Positions 1 through 10,146 of a stretch of 64,000 nt of DNA are shown here, in pieces (the first letter of the stretch is position 1; every line of letters starts with the position of its first letter). Origin of the DNA: Candidatus Gastranaerophilales bacterium. GTDB taxonomy: Bacteria > Cyanobacteriota > Vampirovibrionia > Gastranaerophilales > Gastranaerophilaceae. Made by a program: the position numbers and the translations under genes. The stretch spans positions 280,630 through 344,629 of the forward strand of contig CANQAV010000001.1 in NCBI GenBank assembly GCA_947589425.1, given 5' to 3'. The notes beneath the pieces were generated by a model that was not told the DNA's origin, made no database searches, and worked only from the letters and a program-made list of their open reading frames with translations.

Positions 1-1
1 A

Positions 2-574
2 CCTACCGTAATTGAAGCAAGCAGCAGAGGGGAAAGGTCATTTGACATATTTTCAAGACTTTTAAGAGAAAGAATAGTTTTTTTGGGCTCGGAAATTGAT
101 GATGATGTTGCAAATTCAATTGTTGCTCAGCTTTTACTTTTAGACAGCGAAAATTCCGAAAAAGATATTATGCTCTATATAAATTCCCCCGGCGGAGTCA
201 TAACCGCAGGAATGGCGATTTATGACACAATGAAGCTCATAAAAGCTCCTGTTTCAACAATCTGCCTCGGAGATGCGGCATCTATGGGCGCATTTTTGCT
301 TTCAGGAGGAGAAAAAGGCAAACGTCTTGCTCTCCCGAATTCAAGAATTATGATTCACCAGCCTTTAGGCGGTGCAAAAGGTCAGGCAACCGATATTGAA
401 ATTGAAGCCAAAGAAATCTTAAGAATGAAAGCGATGTTAAACGGTCTTTTAGCCGAACACACCGGTCAAGATATTGAAACAATCAAAAAAGATACCGAGC
501 GTGATAACTTCATGAGTGCTCAGGAAGCCCTTGAATACGGACTTATAGACAAAATTATCGAAAAAAATGCATAA
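2..574 (+). CDS. clpP: ATP-dependent Clp protease proteolytic subunit, 5' end missing
   Basis: This is the serine peptidase that forms the double-heptamer chamber of Clp proteases and degrades proteins unfolded by ClpX or ClpA/C in the cytoplasm. The reading frame is open from base 2, and the visible part already starts inside the mature enzyme ([12 protein letters not shown]), so the true start lies left of the window; the TTG at 83 is not the start. The catalytic serine is in DAASMGAF (Ser codon at 281-283), the histidine is in [11 protein letters not shown], and the aspartate is in the C-terminal part, [13 protein letters not shown]. Only a few dozen N-terminal residues appear to be missing. 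The stop overlaps the start of bioA by 8 bases, so the two are probably co-transcribed. Family assignment is very secure. Confidence 0.97.
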   Translation, partial: PTVIEASSRGERSFDIFSRLLRERIVFLGSEIDDDVANSIVAQLLLLDSENSEKDIMLYINSPGGVITAGMAIYDTMKLIKAPVSTICLGDAASMGAFLLSGGEKGKRLALPNSRIMIHQPLGGAKGQATDIEIEAKEILRMKAMLNGLLAEHTGQDIETIKKDTERDNFMSAQEALEYGLIDKIIEKNA

Positions 575-1940
575 TCTTATGAACGGAATTGACTGGCAAA
601 AAGAAGACCTCAACTATATTTGGCATCCCTGTTCACAGATGAAAGATTATATTGACCTTCCTCCGATTATAATTGAAAGAGGGGAAGGAATTAATCTCTA
701 TGACATTGAAGGCAAATGCTATAAAGATGTTGTAAGTTCGTGGTGGTGTAATTTATTGGGTCACTGCAACCCTAAAATTTCCGCCCGTCTTAAAAAACAG
801 GCAGATACTCTTGAACATGTCATCTTTGCAAATTTCTCCCACAAAGGAATTATAGAGCTCTGTATGAGGTTATCTAAAGTCATGCCTCATGGACTTAAAA
901 AATTTAACTTTTCGGATAACGGCTCATCTTCCGTTGAAATGGCAATGAAAATGAGTTTTCAATATTTTCAACAGACGGGTCAAACGCAAAAAACACGTTT
1001 TATGGCGCTAAGCGACGCTTATCACGGAGAAACAATTGCGGCATTATCCGCAGGAGATTGCGACCTTTACACAAAGATATATAAACCGATATTAATGGAT
1101 ATTATAAGAATAAAAGCTCCCGACTGTTACAGGTGCCCCTATAACAAAACAAGAGATAACTGCGATTGCGAATGTTTCTCGGACTGTATCAAGCAATTTG
1201 AAAAATACGGAAATGTAACGGCAGGATTTTTAATTGAGCCTCTGCTTCAAGGAAGTGCGGGAATGAAAATATATCCGCCTTTATATTTAAAAAAATTGAG
1301 GCAGATATGCGATAAATATAACGTTCATATCATAGCCGATGAAATTGCAACAGGATTTTATCGAACGGGAAAATTCTTTGCATTTGACCATGCAAAAACA
1401 AGCCCCGACATAATGTGTATTTCAAAAGGATTAACGGGCGGTTATATGCCAATGGCGGCAGTTGTTACAAACGATAAAATATATGATGCTTTTTTTGATG
1501 AATATAAAACAAAAAAAGCCTTTATGCACTCTCATACATATGCCGGAAATCCTCTGGGAGCTTCTTGTGCGCTTGCTGTACTGGATATTTTGGATGAAGG
1601 CAAAATTCAAAAACATCTTGAAGCTGTTACACCTTATTTTAACGCTTTAATAAAAGAAAAGTTTCTCAATTTAAAAAACACGGGCGAAGTTCGCTCAATC
1701 GGGCTTATTAATGCAATTGAAATCGTACTTGATAAAAATAAAAAACAAAGCTTTGACCCTTCCTTAAGGCTTGGTTATCAAATTTATAAAAAAGCACTTA
1801 AAAAAGGTGTTCTTCTTCGTCCTTTGGGAGATGTAATATATTTTAACCCTCCTTTGATAATTGAGAAGAAAGACATGGATTTTGTCGTTAAAACGGCATA
1901 CGATTGCACAATTGAAACACTTAAGGAAAACGGTTTTTAA
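567..1940 (+). CDS. bioA: Adenosylmethionine-8-amino-7-oxononanoate aminotransferase
   Basis: PLP-dependent class III aminotransferase that converts 8-amino-7-oxononanoate (KAPA) to 7,8-diaminononanoate (DAPA) in biotin synthesis, usually with SAM as amino donor. The N-terminal substrate motif [10 protein letters not shown] is typical of BioA. The PLP lysine lies in [10 protein letters not shown] and the PLP-binding aspartate in [10 protein letters not shown]. The Cys-rich insert CYRCPYNK...CDCECF is also common in this family. At 457 residues the length is normal. The start at 567 overlaps clpP; an ATG four codons downstream (579) is possible. No other biotin gene is present in the window, so either the pathway is dispersed or the cell scavenges intermediates. 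Its stop overlaps the convergent next gene by 4 bases. Confidence 0.95.
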   Translation: MHNLMNGIDWQKEDLNYIWHPCSQMKDYIDLPPIIIERGEGINLYDIEGKCYKDVVSSWWCNLLGHCNPKISARLKKQADTLEHVIFANFSHKGIIELCMRLSKVMPHGLKKFNFSDNGSSSVEMAMKMSFQYFQQTGQTQKTRFMALSDAYHGETIAALSAGDCDLYTKIYKPILMDIIRIKAPDCYRCPYNKTRDNCDCECFSDCIKQFEKYGNVTAGFLIEPLLQGSAGMKIYPPLYLKKLRQICDKYNVHIIADEIATGFYRTGKFFAFDHAKTSPDIMCISKGLTGGYMPMAAVVTNDKIYDAFFDEYKTKKAFMHSHTYAGNPLGASCALAVLDILDEGKIQKHLEAVTPYFNALIKEKFLNLKNTGEVRSIGLINAIEIVLDKNKKQSFDPSLRLGYQIYKKALKKGVLLRPLGDVIYFNPPLIIEKKDMDFVVKTAYDCTIETLKENGF

Positions 1941-2539
1941 ATTGTTTCATCAACCAAAACAATGTCTGAATTTGTATGAATTTTGTTCTGTTCAATCAAA
2001 TTATCAAATTTATTTTTGTTTAAAAATGCCTTTCTTTTACCTAAATTTTTAAAATGACATTGATTGTAATAAAAATTTTCCGTGTTTTCATTGAACCTTA
2101 CAAATCTGACTTCAATGTTTTTATTTGCCCTTTTTGCACATTTTGCAAGAAAAGCAAGCATTGTTTCACCTATATATTTAAGCCTTAAATTTGTTTGAAA
2201 TTGAGATGAAAAAATCGGAGCAGTTTCAATATGTTCAAGCGACAATATGTTTTTATCGTCTGCGGTTTCGCAAAAACAGATTGCTTGACCGTCTTTATCT
2301 TCCATGGAATAAAAATTTGCATCGTCATAATACACTTCATAGCCGCACATCATAGGATTTACATATAAATTTCCATACCAAATCGGGTTTTTTTCCGCTT
2401 TTTCAAATTCAACACTGTCACTTTCATCATCAAGAAGATAAATATTAACTTCCTGTCTGTTATGTTCATCGCCGACATAAGCTTTTGCTTTAAGAGTTTT
2501 TTGAAAGCAGAGATTATTTTTCAAAGGGGTTATTTTCAT
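1937..2539 (-). CDS. Hypothetical protein, possibly GNAT-like
   Basis: A 200-residue cytoplasmic protein that I do not recognise by name. The middle and C-terminal part (RLKYIGETMLAFLAKCAKR, then IEVRFVRFNENTENFYYNQCHF) resembles the acetyl-CoA-binding helix and last strands of GNAT acetyltransferases, where a (R/Y)-x-G-x-G/x-(M/L)-L helix is followed by an FY-x-x-x-G/H-F element. The canonical Q-x-x-G-x-G/A loop is not intact, so catalytic ability is doubtful. The N-terminus (MKITPLKNNLCFQKTLKAKAYV) looks like a weak version of the F-K-G/A N-terminal motif found in other proteins of this window. It is convergent with bioA and 35 bases beyond the start of this gene lies the stop of dgt, so it probably follows dgt in one transcript. 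Confidence 0.6.
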   Translation of the reverse strand: MKITPLKNNLCFQKTLKAKAYVGDEHNRQEVNIYLLDDESDSVEFEKAEKNPIWYGNLYVNPMMCGYEVYYDDANFYSMEDKDGQAICFCETADDKNILSLEHIETAPIFSSQFQTNLRLKYIGETMLAFLAKCAKRANKNIEVRFVRFNENTENFYYNQCHFKNLGKRKAFLNKNKFDNLIEQNKIHTNSDIVLVDETI

Positions 2540-2574
2540 ATCATATTAAAACCCCAAAAAAACATATTTTGCCG

Positions 2575-3825
2575 TTAAAATTCGATTAATTCACTATATG
2601 TTTTAATTGCATAATTATCGCTCATTCCTGAAATATAGTCAATTATAGCCTGTTTATAGTCAACTTCATTTTCAATATCATAAATTATTTGATTTTTATA
2701 TTTTCTTAAATTATGCAAATCTATATCTATGTTTGAATATTTTATGAGCCAATCCGAAAAATCAACAGTCAAGGTAGGATAAAATTTAGTATATTTCATA
2801 AGACGTTTAATAGTATTTTTGCCGTCGTAATAGTCATAAAGAAAATCAAATATTGCTTCAAGCACAAGCTGAGCGTATTTCATAAAAGGTTTAAATCTTT
2901 TGTTTGAATATATTTTCTGATAGTTAAATTTTTTGATTTTATTCATCATATCGTAATATTCGCTTGAAAAAGCAAGCCCTTTATCGGGATTTGAATTGAT
3001 ACATAAATTTGTTATAAATTCATGTATCAAAGAGGATGTATTTACGTCTTTAAATCTTATTTTCTTCTTCATTACTTCTTGTGCCAATTGTTTTAGAGTA
3101 ATCATATCAACTTTTTCAAAAAATCTATAGTTATAAGCATCTTCAATATCACGTCCCAGATAAGCAATTTTATCCGAAATTTTCACCACGCAGCCCTCAT
3201 AGGTATAGGGCATCTGATGCCCTTTTTCAATATTTTCAAGGTCAATGAAGTCGTTTCTTGGTTTAATAAAATTTTCGTTAACTTCCCCGCAGTGGCATAC
3301 TATTCCGTCACGCACCGCATAGGTTAAATTCATATTTTCCTTAAAACCGCTGTAATTAGGAAGGGTTTCAATATAATCAACAAATCGAAGGGAATTTTTT
3401 TCATGCCAGAATTTCTTTTGAAAACCGTGTTTATCCATTATTTTTTCAATTATTCGCTCTCCGTGATGCCCGAAAGGGCTATGACCCAAATCGTGACCCA
3501 GTGCAATTGCTTCAGCCAAAGAAACATTAAGCCCCAGAGCTTTTGCAATTGTTTTTGATATGCTTGCAACATGGTTAACATGCTCAATTCTTGTACAGAT
3601 ATGATCATTATTGGTTGCAAAAAAAACCTGAGTTTTATGTTTAAGACGCCTGTATGCACTTGAGTGCAAAATTCTTGTAGCATCTCTGTCAAAAGGAGTT
3701 CTGATATCAAAAGGTTTGTTTGCAAGAGGATGAAGTCTTGTAATTGCATTTTCCCATTTGGGATTATTTTCATCCGTTGAATATTCGCAAAATAAATTTT
3801 TATTTAATTCAATTGTTTTTTCCAT
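2575..3825 (-). CDS. dgt: dGTP triphosphohydrolase-like HD-domain protein
   Basis: Metal-dependent HD hydrolase of the dGTPase/SAMHD1 family that splits dNTPs to nucleoside and triphosphate and so limits nucleotide pools. The N-terminal substrate segment RTPFDRDATRILHSSAYRRL with KHKTQVF is diagnostic. Metal ligands are visible as His82 (RIEHVNHV), His111-Asp112 (ALGHDLGHSPFGHHGE) and a later Asp in KISDKIAYLGRDIEDA. At 416 residues it belongs to the shorter dGTPase type. A TATAAT box and a GGGGAA ribosome site precede the ATG on the minus strand, in the space shared with the divergent metallophosphoesterase gene. True substrate range (dGTP only or several dNTPs) cannot be read from sequence. 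Confidence 0.93.
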   Translation of the reverse strand: MEKTIELNKNLFCEYSTDENNPKWENAITRLHPLANKPFDIRTPFDRDATRILHSSAYRRLKHKTQVFFATNNDHICTRIEHVNHVASISKTIAKALGLNVSLAEAIALGHDLGHSPFGHHGERIIEKIMDKHGFQKKFWHEKNSLRFVDYIETLPNYSGFKENMNLTYAVRDGIVCHCGEVNENFIKPRNDFIDLENIEKGHQMPYTYEGCVVKISDKIAYLGRDIEDAYNYRFFEKVDMITLKQLAQEVMKKKIRFKDVNTSSLIHEFITNLCINSNPDKGLAFSSEYYDMMNKIKKFNYQKIYSNKRFKPFMKYAQLVLEAIFDFLYDYYDGKNTIKRLMKYTKFYPTLTVDFSDWLIKYSNIDIDLHNLRKYKNQIIYDIENEVDYKQAIIDYISGMSDNYAIKTYSELIEF

Positions 3826-3904
3826 TTTAAATTCCCCGTTTATATGTATATTATACGTAATTTTGTTGATTTTTGTATCATTTATGTATTTTATTTTGGG
3901 AAAG

Positions 3905-3913
3905 TGTTAAAAT
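3905..3913 (+). promoter_or_regulatory. Extended -10 promoter, possibly for a leaderless mRNA
   Basis: TGTTAAAAT forms an extended -10 element. A transcription start about 7 bases after it would fall on the A of the ATG at 3920. No Shine-Dalgarno sequence lies at the normal distance (the GGGAAAG is about 20 bases upstream), so the message may be leaderless. No good -35 box is seen. Confidence 0.4.
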
Positions 3914-3919
3914 TATTTT

Positions 3920-4741
3920 ATGAACAAACAATTATTAATATTATTGGTGATAATATTATATTTTTTTGGAGTTAGTTATTTTTACGAGCCTAATTCGCTA
4001 AAAGTTACAAAATATGAAATAGAGGACAACTACCTCCAAGGTATAAGAATTGCTTTTTTGAGCGATTTGCATCTTAAAAGAAATGATTACAGAAGATTAA
4101 ATAAAATAGTAAAAGTCACAAACGAACAAAGACCCGATATTGTTTTTTTAGGCGGAGATTACGCAAACGGTCATGATTATAAAAAAACAATGGATATGGA
4201 TTTGGTTGGAGCTAAATTAAGCCTCATATCAGCCCCAAAATATTCTGTTTTAGGAAATCACGATTGGTGGGCAGACGGTACAAAAATAAGTTCCGCACTT
4301 AGAAGAAACGGGGTTATAGTTCTTGAAAACAGTCATATGAGAACGGTTATAAAAAGGCGTTTTATTGATATAATAGGTCTTGCCGATTTGGATACAAGAA
4401 AAGTTAATGTTATACAGGCAATGAACGGCACGCACAATCCGAGAATTGTTCTTATGCACAATCCCGACAGTTATTATGACATTATGGGCAAAGTTAATCT
4501 CATACTTGCCGGACACACCCATGGCGGACAATTCGTACTCCCTTTTTGCCCGCCGATATTTGTTCCTTCTAAGTACGGTACAAAATTTGCACGAGGTCTT
4601 ATAAAAGAAACAGCAAACAAAATGATAGTGTCAAAAGGGCTCGGAACAAGCATTGTGCCCTTAAGATTTAATTGTAAGCCTGAAATAATCATAGTTGATT
4701 TTGTAAGGGTGGGCGAGGCAAAAAAAACAAGAAAAAGATAA
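3920..4741 (+). CDS. Membrane-anchored metallophosphoesterase, YkuE/YaeI type
   Basis: Calcineurin-like phosphoesterase of 273 residues. All metal-site blocks are present in order: LSDLHLK, FLGGDYANG, LGNHDWW and LAGHTHGGQ, with MHNPD between them. Residues 3-22 form one hydrophobic N-terminal segment, so the catalytic domain is probably anchored at the membrane. YkuE/YaeI relatives include enzymes that hydrolyse UDP-2,3-diacylglucosamine-like lipids or other phospho-compounds; which substrate applies here is unknown. The gene diverges from dgt and lies 9 bases upstream of the response regulator, so it may be the first gene of a four- or five-gene transcript. Confidence 0.88.
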   Translation: MNKQLLILLVIILYFFGVSYFYEPNSLKVTKYEIEDNYLQGIRIAFLSDLHLKRNDYRRLNKIVKVTNEQRPDIVFLGGDYANGHDYKKTMDMDLVGAKLSLISAPKYSVLGNHDWWADGTKISSALRRNGVIVLENSHMRTVIKRRFIDIIGLADLDTRKVNVIQAMNGTHNPRIVLMHNPDSYYDIMGKVNLILAGHTHGGQFVLPFCPPIFVPSKYGTKFARGLIKETANKMIVSKGLGTSIVPLRFNCKPEIIIVDFVRVGEAKKTRKR

Positions 4742-4750
4742 GGGGATAAA

Positions 4751-5464
4751 ATGCAGGCAAACAAAAGACTCCTGGTTGTTGATGACGATAAACAAATAAG
4801 AGAACTTCTTGCTTTTGATATAGCTTCAAGCGGATATACGGTAGATACTGCGCTTGACGGACAGGAAGGATTAAAAAAAGCCCTTGAAAACAACTATGAT
4901 TTAATTTTGCTTGATGTTATGATGCCAAAAATGAACGGGTATGACGTTTGTAAAAATATCAGAATTGCAAAACCCGATATTCCGATATTGATGCTTACCG
5001 CAAAAGGCGCAATTGAAGATAAAACCGAAGGCTTTGACTGCGGAGCGGATGATTATCTTATCAAGCCCTTTGAAATACAGGAAGTTTTATTAAGAATAAG
5101 AGCCCTCTTAAGGCGCACGAACACAAACACAAAACAAAACACAAAAGAAGTTTTAAGAGCGGGCGATATTGAAATTCTTCCGGACAGCCTGGAAGCTTTA
5201 ATTGTAGATAAAAAAGTAAAATTAACTCCAACAGAGTTTGAAATATTATACTGTTTAATGCAGCACATCAATTCACCTGTTACTCTTGCCACGCTTTTAG
5301 ATGAAGTCTGGGGATATGGAAGTGATGAAGATGTAAGAATGGTAAGAGTACATGTTGGAGGTTTAAGGCAAAAAATTGAAACAAACACAAGAGAGCCAAA
5401 ATACCTTCATACCGTTGTAAATGTCGGGTATAAGCTAACACCTTTCGGGTCATTGGATGAATAA
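4751..5464 (+). CDS. OmpR/PhoB-family response regulator
   Basis: Two-domain transcription factor of 237 residues. The receiver domain covers about residues 5-120: acidic pocket VVDDDK (Asp11-13), phospho-acceptor Asp55 in LILLDVMMP, conserved Thr in MLTAKG and Lys in YLIKPF. The winged-helix DNA-binding domain covers about 140-232 (LTPTEFEILY, then VRMVRVHVGGLRQKI and TVVNVGYKL). It is most like the cyanobacterial RpaB/PhoB type, though this cannot be settled without a tree. An AAGGGG-like ribosome site precedes the ATG. The stop overlaps the start of the sensor kinase (TAATG), so the pair is translationally coupled. Confidence 0.93.
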   Translation: MQANKRLLVVDDDKQIRELLAFDIASSGYTVDTALDGQEGLKKALENNYDLILLDVMMPKMNGYDVCKNIRIAKPDIPILMLTAKGAIEDKTEGFDCGADDYLIKPFEIQEVLLRIRALLRRTNTNTKQNTKEVLRAGDIEILPDSLEALIVDKKVKLTPTEFEILYCLMQHINSPVTLATLLDEVWGYGSDEDVRMVRVHVGGLRQKIETNTREPKYLHTVVNVGYKLTPFGSLDE

Positions 5465-7104
5465 TGAAGCGTCTTAAAATAGTTGAACAAATTATAGCAG
5501 TCCTTATATTTGCGGTAATTATTCCTTTTGTAACAATAGGAATAATCATCTCAAACATTTCTCAGCAGAGCGTGAGAAACGAGCTTGCAATCAGCACTTC
5601 TTTAATGGCGGAATTTGTCGGGGATGCTCTTCAAAACTATATTAAATACTCACAAGCCCAGCTTGAACAAATGGCTTCGGGATTTAACTATATCCCTAAT
5701 ACAATGGCAAAAATTCAATATTTTGATGATATTGAAGCAAAAACCAAAATATTTAAAAATCTTGATATATTAGAAAAAAACAAAATCTCAAAGGGAAAAT
5801 ATGAAGTAGAAAGCGGGCTTATCACTCTTCTTGCTCCGATTGAAAAAGATGAAAAATATTATTTAACGGCACAGATTGAAGCAAATATAATTGATGTTCT
5901 GTTGGGAAAAGAAAATATAAAAGGAAGAAATATTTTCATATTTGACAGGGACACAAAAAAACTTATCGCATCAAACACACCCGAGAATTTTACAAAAGAA
6001 GTATTCAACGGACTGGAAAAAGTTGAAAACCAAAAAAAAGCGCTCTATGGCGACAAAAACACCCCTAAAGCATATTTCAGGCTCGATAGTCCGAATTGGG
6101 CGATAATTGTTGATACAACAACAAAAGTTACCGCAAAAACAATCAACAAAGCAAGAAATCGAATTATACTTTCTCTTTGTATTGCGGCGCTTTCAATATT
6201 GATTATTGTGGGGCTTTACACATTTTACCTGTATATCAACGTAAGACAGCTTTTTAAGGGTATTAAAGCGGTTTCGCAAGGTAATTACGATAAAAAAATC
6301 CACCTTATTAAATCCGTCTTTACTCCTTATGAAATAGTTTTTCTTGCGAACGAATTTAACTATATGGCAAACAAAATCAACATTTCTTATCAGGATTTAA
6401 AAGAAAAAAATTACGAACTTGAAAAATTAAATAAATTCAGAGAAAACCTTGTCAGCTCAACAAGCCATGAATTCAGAACTCCTCTTACAAGTATAATAGG
6501 ATATACTTCAAGGCTTTTAAGGCATGATATCGCACTTGACGAGAAAACAAAAACCCATTCGCTTCAAATCATCAAAGAACAAGCACAAAGGCTTTCAAGA
6601 ATGGTGGAAGATTTGCTTGTTATTCCCGAACTCGACAGTTTAAGTTTAAAATTTAATATCGAAGAAACGGATTTATCGGAAAAAATAAACAGGGCGCTTG
6701 ATTATTTAAAATCAGATGAAATTGATTTCATTGTCGATATAAAACCCGATTTAAAATTTGTATATGCCGATGAATACAGGCTTGAACAAATTATTATAAA
6801 TCTTGTTGATAATGCGATGAAATATTCAAAAGATAACTCTCCGGTTAAAATTGAAGCTTTCAATCAAGATGAATTTCCCGTTCTTAAAATAAGCAATAAA
6901 TGCGAAAAAATTTCAGATGAAATTAAAGAAAAATTATTTGATAAATTTATAAGAGCCGATTCAAATCTTACAAGAACAACAAGGGGTACGGGTTTGGGAT
7001 TATATATTGTTAAAGGATTATGCGAAGCTATGAAAATAGATATATCCTTGGAAGCTGATGAAGAATTTATTATGACTCTGAAATTTGAGGATTATGTACG
7101 ATAA
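5464..7104 (+). CDS. Membrane sensor histidine kinase
   Basis: Cognate kinase of the preceding regulator, 546 residues. Two membrane helices (about residues 11-31 and 238-260) enclose a roughly 200-residue extracytoplasmic sensor region of dCache/PAS-like size. A HAMP-like linker follows, then the DHp domain with phospho-accepting His335 in SSTSHEFRTPLTS, and the ATPase domain with N box NLVDNAMKYS and G box GTGLGLYIVK. The D-box (usually DxGxG) is replaced by ISNKCEKI, a reduced form also seen in other kinases, so kinase versus phosphatase balance could be unusual. The signal is unknown. The stop lies 8 bases inside tadA. Confidence 0.92.
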   Translation: MKRLKIVEQIIAVLIFAVIIPFVTIGIIISNISQQSVRNELAISTSLMAEFVGDALQNYIKYSQAQLEQMASGFNYIPNTMAKIQYFDDIEAKTKIFKNLDILEKNKISKGKYEVESGLITLLAPIEKDEKYYLTAQIEANIIDVLLGKENIKGRNIFIFDRDTKKLIASNTPENFTKEVFNGLEKVENQKKALYGDKNTPKAYFRLDSPNWAIIVDTTTKVTAKTINKARNRIILSLCIAALSILIIVGLYTFYLYINVRQLFKGIKAVSQGNYDKKIHLIKSVFTPYEIVFLANEFNYMANKINISYQDLKEKNYELEKLNKFRENLVSSTSHEFRTPLTSIIGYTSRLLRHDIALDEKTKTHSLQIIKEQAQRLSRMVEDLLVIPELDSLSLKFNIEETDLSEKINRALDYLKSDEIDFIVDIKPDLKFVYADEYRLEQIIINLVDNAMKYSKDNSPVKIEAFNQDEFPVLKISNKCEKISDEIKEKLFDKFIRADSNLTRTTRGTGLGLYIVKGLCEAMKIDISLEADEEFIMTLKFEDYVR

Positions 7105-7540
7105 TTTTTTTAAACTTGCGCTTGAAGAAGCAAAAAAAGTAAAAAACGATATACCTGTTTGTGCAGTAATTACAAAAGATAACGAGCTTATCTCGATTGC
7201 GGTAAATAAAAAAGAAGAAACAAACAAAACAACGGCACACGCTGAAATTCTGGCGATTGAAGAGGCAAACAAAAAACTAAATTCCTGGAGACTTGAAGGG
7301 TGCGAAATGTTTGTGACACTTGAGCCTTGCCCGATGTGCGCCTGGGCTGTGATTAACTCAAGAATTGAACAGCTTTATTTTGGCTCATACGATGTAAAAT
7401 ATGGCGCAATTGAAAGCGCAATCAACCTTGTAAAGCTGGCAAATTCCAAGCTTAAAGTAAAAGGGGGGATTTATGAAAAGGAATGTGATAAACTGTTAAA
7501 AGATTACTTTGAGAATTTAAGAAATGAAAGAAAAGCTTGA
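7094..7540 (+). CDS. tadA: tRNA-specific adenosine deaminase
   Basis: Zinc-dependent deaminase that converts A34 of tRNA-Arg(ACG) to inosine. The zinc site is complete: His49-Ala-Glu51 in TTAHAEILAIEE, and Cys79/Cys82 in EPCPMCAWAV. I choose the ATG at 7094 (148 residues, MYDNFFKLALEEAKK) because the family's first helix begins there and a TTGAGGA ribosome site sits just upstream inside the kinase gene; a TTG at 7085 would add three residues. It overlaps the kinase by 11 bases and the next gene by 17, so all are probably co-transcribed. Guanine or cytosine deaminase is an alternative within the same fold, but the sequence pattern favours TadA. Confidence 0.88.
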   Translation: MYDNFFKLALEEAKKVKNDIPVCAVITKDNELISIAVNKKEETNKTTAHAEILAIEEANKKLNSWRLEGCEMFVTLEPCPMCAWAVINSRIEQLYFGSYDVKYGAIESAINLVKLANSKLKVKGGIYEKECDKLLKDYFENLRNERKA

Positions 7541-8249
7541 TTATCTTGTTAAAAAATATGAAACCAAAGATTTTATAAAAAACGACCCTATTCAATTTCC
7601 GCACAGATATAAAGACAAAAAAGACATTGAAATTTCGGCTTTTATATCCTCTCTTTTTGCGTTCGGGAAAAGAGAAGTATTCATAAAAAAGCTTGATGAA
7701 CTGTTTTCAAAGTGTTTCACTCCTTATGAATTAATTTGTGATTATAAAAAATTTAATCTTGATAACTTTTTATACCGTTTTATTAAAAGCGAAGATTTGT
7801 GTGCGCTTTTAGCACTTTTGAACAAGTTATACCTGTGCGACAAATCAAGTCTTGAAGAATTATTTTTTGAAAAAAAAGACAGATTCAAAAGGGCGGTAAA
7901 TTATTTTTATAAATACTCACCATGCCCGAACAATTGCGGATTTTGCTTTATGTTTGCAAAGCCCGAAAATAAATCCGCACTCAAGAGAATTAATATGTTT
8001 TTAAGGTGGATGGTAAGAGAAGGATGTGTTGATTTCGGTATATGGAAAGGAATTAAAAAAAGCGAGCTTTTTATTCCTCTTGATACACATGTTGCAAGAG
8101 TTTCAAGAAAATTAGGATTATTAAAGCGAAAACAGAATGATTTTAAAGCGGTTATTGAATTAAGCGAAAAACTTAAAGAATTTGACCCAATTGACCCCGT
8201 TAAATATGACTTTGCGCTCTTCGGAGCGGGAATTGAAGGGGATATATAA
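7524..8249 (+). CDS. TIGR02757 (DUF2400) family protein
   Basis: A 241-residue protein of the TIGR02757/DUF2400 family, whose fold resembles helix-hairpin-helix DNA glycosylases; no reaction is established. Family features are the start (NDPIQFPHRYKDKKDIEISAF, with FAFGKRE), the middle block RINMFLRWMVRE, and the C-terminal IPLDTHVARVSRKLGL followed by DPVKYDFALFGAGI. In glycosylases the VDTHVxR segment carries the catalytic region, and LDTHVARVS here matches it. Its start lies inside the end of tadA (17-base overlap). It converges on typA with a 5-base gap, so a terminator must be shared or absent. Confidence 0.85.
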   Translation: MKEKLDYLVKKYETKDFIKNDPIQFPHRYKDKKDIEISAFISSLFAFGKREVFIKKLDELFSKCFTPYELICDYKKFNLDNFLYRFIKSEDLCALLALLNKLYLCDKSSLEELFFEKKDRFKRAVNYFYKYSPCPNNCGFCFMFAKPENKSALKRINMFLRWMVREGCVDFGIWKGIKKSELFIPLDTHVARVSRKLGLLKRKQNDFKAVIELSEKLKEFDPIDPVKYDFALFGAGIEGDI

Positions 8250-8254
8250 AACAT

Positions 8255-10042
8255 TTATCTTAATTTTACGAGGTCAGCTTTTCTTATTCTTACGCTTTTT
8301 GGTGTTACTTCAACAAGTTCATCATCCTGAATATATTCAAGAGCATCTTCAAGCCCCATAATTTTGGGAGCTTGCAGGGTGACCATAACATCAGCTGTCG
8401 CTGAGCGCATGTTTGTCATTTTCTTTGTTTTGCAAACGTTAACCGGAATATCCTGAGGTCTGTTGCATTCTCCTACAATCATGCCTCTATATACTTTTGT
8501 TTTGGGAGTTATAAAAAATACTCCCCTGTCTTCAAACTGATGAAGAGCATATGCAACAGCTTCGCCTTCTTCATGCGCAACCAAAGAGCCTGTTCTTTGG
8601 CGGGGAATGTCGCCTGCGTATTCATCATATTGCGCAAAAGTATGATACATAATGCCTTCGCCTTTAGTCATTCTGATAAATTCGCTTCTAAATCCGATAA
8701 GACCTCTTGCGGGAATAATAAAATCTATGTTTGTTCTTTTTAATCCCGCTTCCATGTTAAGCATTCTTGCTTTTCTTGAGGATAATTTTTCAATAACGGA
8801 GCCGACATATGCTTCGGGTACGTCAACAATCAAGTTTTCAAAAGGCTCGCAATTAACACCGTCAATTTCTTTATAGATAACTTCGGGCTTTGAAACCTGA
8901 AATTCGTAGCCTTCTCTTCTCATTGTTTCGATTAAAATACCCAGATGAAGCTCACCTCTTCCCGAAACACGAAATACATCCGTAGAATCCGTATCTTCAA
9001 CTCTTAAAGATACATTTTTTTCAAGCTCATAATAAAGTCTTTTTCTTAGCTGTCTTGATGTAACGTATTTTCCTTCCGTGCCCGCAAAAGGAGAGTCATT
9101 AATCGAAAAATTCATTCTTAGCGTTGGCTCGTCTATTTTAATTAAAGGCAGGGCAACGGGGTTTACAAGGCAGGAAATTGTTTCGCCGATATGAATATCG
9201 CTAAAGCCTGCAACACCTACAATGTCGCCTGCGAAAGCTTCTTCTATTTCAACCCTTCCCAAATCTTTAAAACCGAACAATTTTACGATTTTACCTTTTT
9301 GAGCAGTTCCGTCCGCTTTTAAAAGGGTAACCGTTTCTTGAGATTTAACAGAGCCGTTTTTAATTCTTCCTATGGCAATTCTTCCGACATAATCATTGTA
9401 ATCAAGAGTTGTAATCTGAAGCTGCAGGGGAAGGTCAACATCGGCTTCGGGGCCTTCTATATTTTCTAATATGCAGTCAAGAAGGGGAAGAATGTTTTTG
9501 TTTTCATCTTCCAAGTTAACTTTTGCATATTTATTTAAAGAACTTGCATAGATTACGGGAAAATCTATTAAATCTTCTCTGTCCGTTAATTCGGTAAATA
9601 AATCAAATACCTTGTTTAATGTTCCGTCGGGGTCTGCACCTTGTTTATCAATTTTATTTATAACAACAATTATTTTAATACCGAGCTCAAGCGCTTTTGA
9701 CAATACAAAACGGGTTTGAGGCATCGGGCCTTCCTGAGCATCAACAATCAATAATGCACCGTCTACCATGCCCAAAACACGCTCGACTTCACCGCCGAAA
9801 TCAGCGTGCCCCGGGGTATCAACAACGTTAATTTTAACTCCTTTATATTCAACGGCAACATTTTTGGATAATATTGTAATACCTCTTTCACGTTCAATAT
9901 CATTATTATCAAGAACACAAGCCGTTACTTCCTGATGTTCTTTAAATACGCCTGTTTGAGCTAAAATACAATCTACAAGCGTAGTTTTACCATGGTCAAC
10001 ATGAGCTATGATAGCAATATTTCTTAATTTTTTATTTTTCAT
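8255..10042 (-). CDS. typA: Ribosome-associated translational GTPase BipA/TypA
   Basis: EF-G-like GTPase that binds the 70S ribosome and assists large-subunit assembly and stress growth. GTPase motifs are G1 AHVDHGKT (residues 13-20), switch ERERGITI, G3 [12 protein letters not shown] and G4 [12 protein letters not shown]. Domains II, III and V and the BipA-specific C-terminal domain follow, with the diagnostic [18 protein letters not shown] and [17 protein letters not shown] prefer the ATG at 10042 (595 residues, [10 protein letters not shown]); the longer GTG start at 10060 adds six residues not expected in the family and would bury the GGGAAGA ribosome site. Confidence 0.97.
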   Translation of the reverse strand: MKNKKLRNIAIIAHVDHGKTTLVDCILAQTGVFKEHQEVTACVLDNNDIERERGITILSKNVAVEYKGVKINVVDTPGHADFGGEVERVLGMVDGALLIVDAQEGPMPQTRFVLSKALELGIKIIVVINKIDKQGADPDGTLNKVFDLFTELTDREDLIDFPVIYASSLNKYAKVNLEDENKNILPLLDCILENIEGPEADVDLPLQLQITTLDYNDYVGRIAIGRIKNGSVKSQETVTLLKADGTAQKGKIVKLFGFKDLGRVEIEEAFAGDIVGVAGFSDIHIGETISCLVNPVALPLIKIDEPTLRMNFSINDSPFAGTEGKYVTSRQLRKRLYYELEKNVSLRVEDTDSTDVFRVSGRGELHLGILIETMRREGYEFQVSKPEVIYKEIDGVNCEPFENLIVDVPEAYVGSVIEKLSSRKARMLNMEAGLKRTNIDFIIPARGLIGFRSEFIRMTKGEGIMYHTFAQYDEYAGDIPRQRTGSLVAHEEGEAVAYALHQFEDRGVFFITPKTKVYRGMIVGECNRPQDIPVNVCKTKKMTNMRSATADVMVTLQAPKIMGLEDALEYIQDDELVEVTPKSVRIRKADLVKLR

Positions 10043-10146
10043 TGTTGTTAATCTTCCCACTTTTTAAGATATTTATAATATAATAATACAATAAAAATAT
10101 TTTTTAGAGTAAAATTATTATATCAAATGGTTTGTGAGGAGATTAA

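Noticed and set aside
1130..1190. Cys-rich insert in BioA as an added metal-binding domain
   Set aside because: The same CYRCP...C insert is common in many BioA proteins, so it is not special to this gene.
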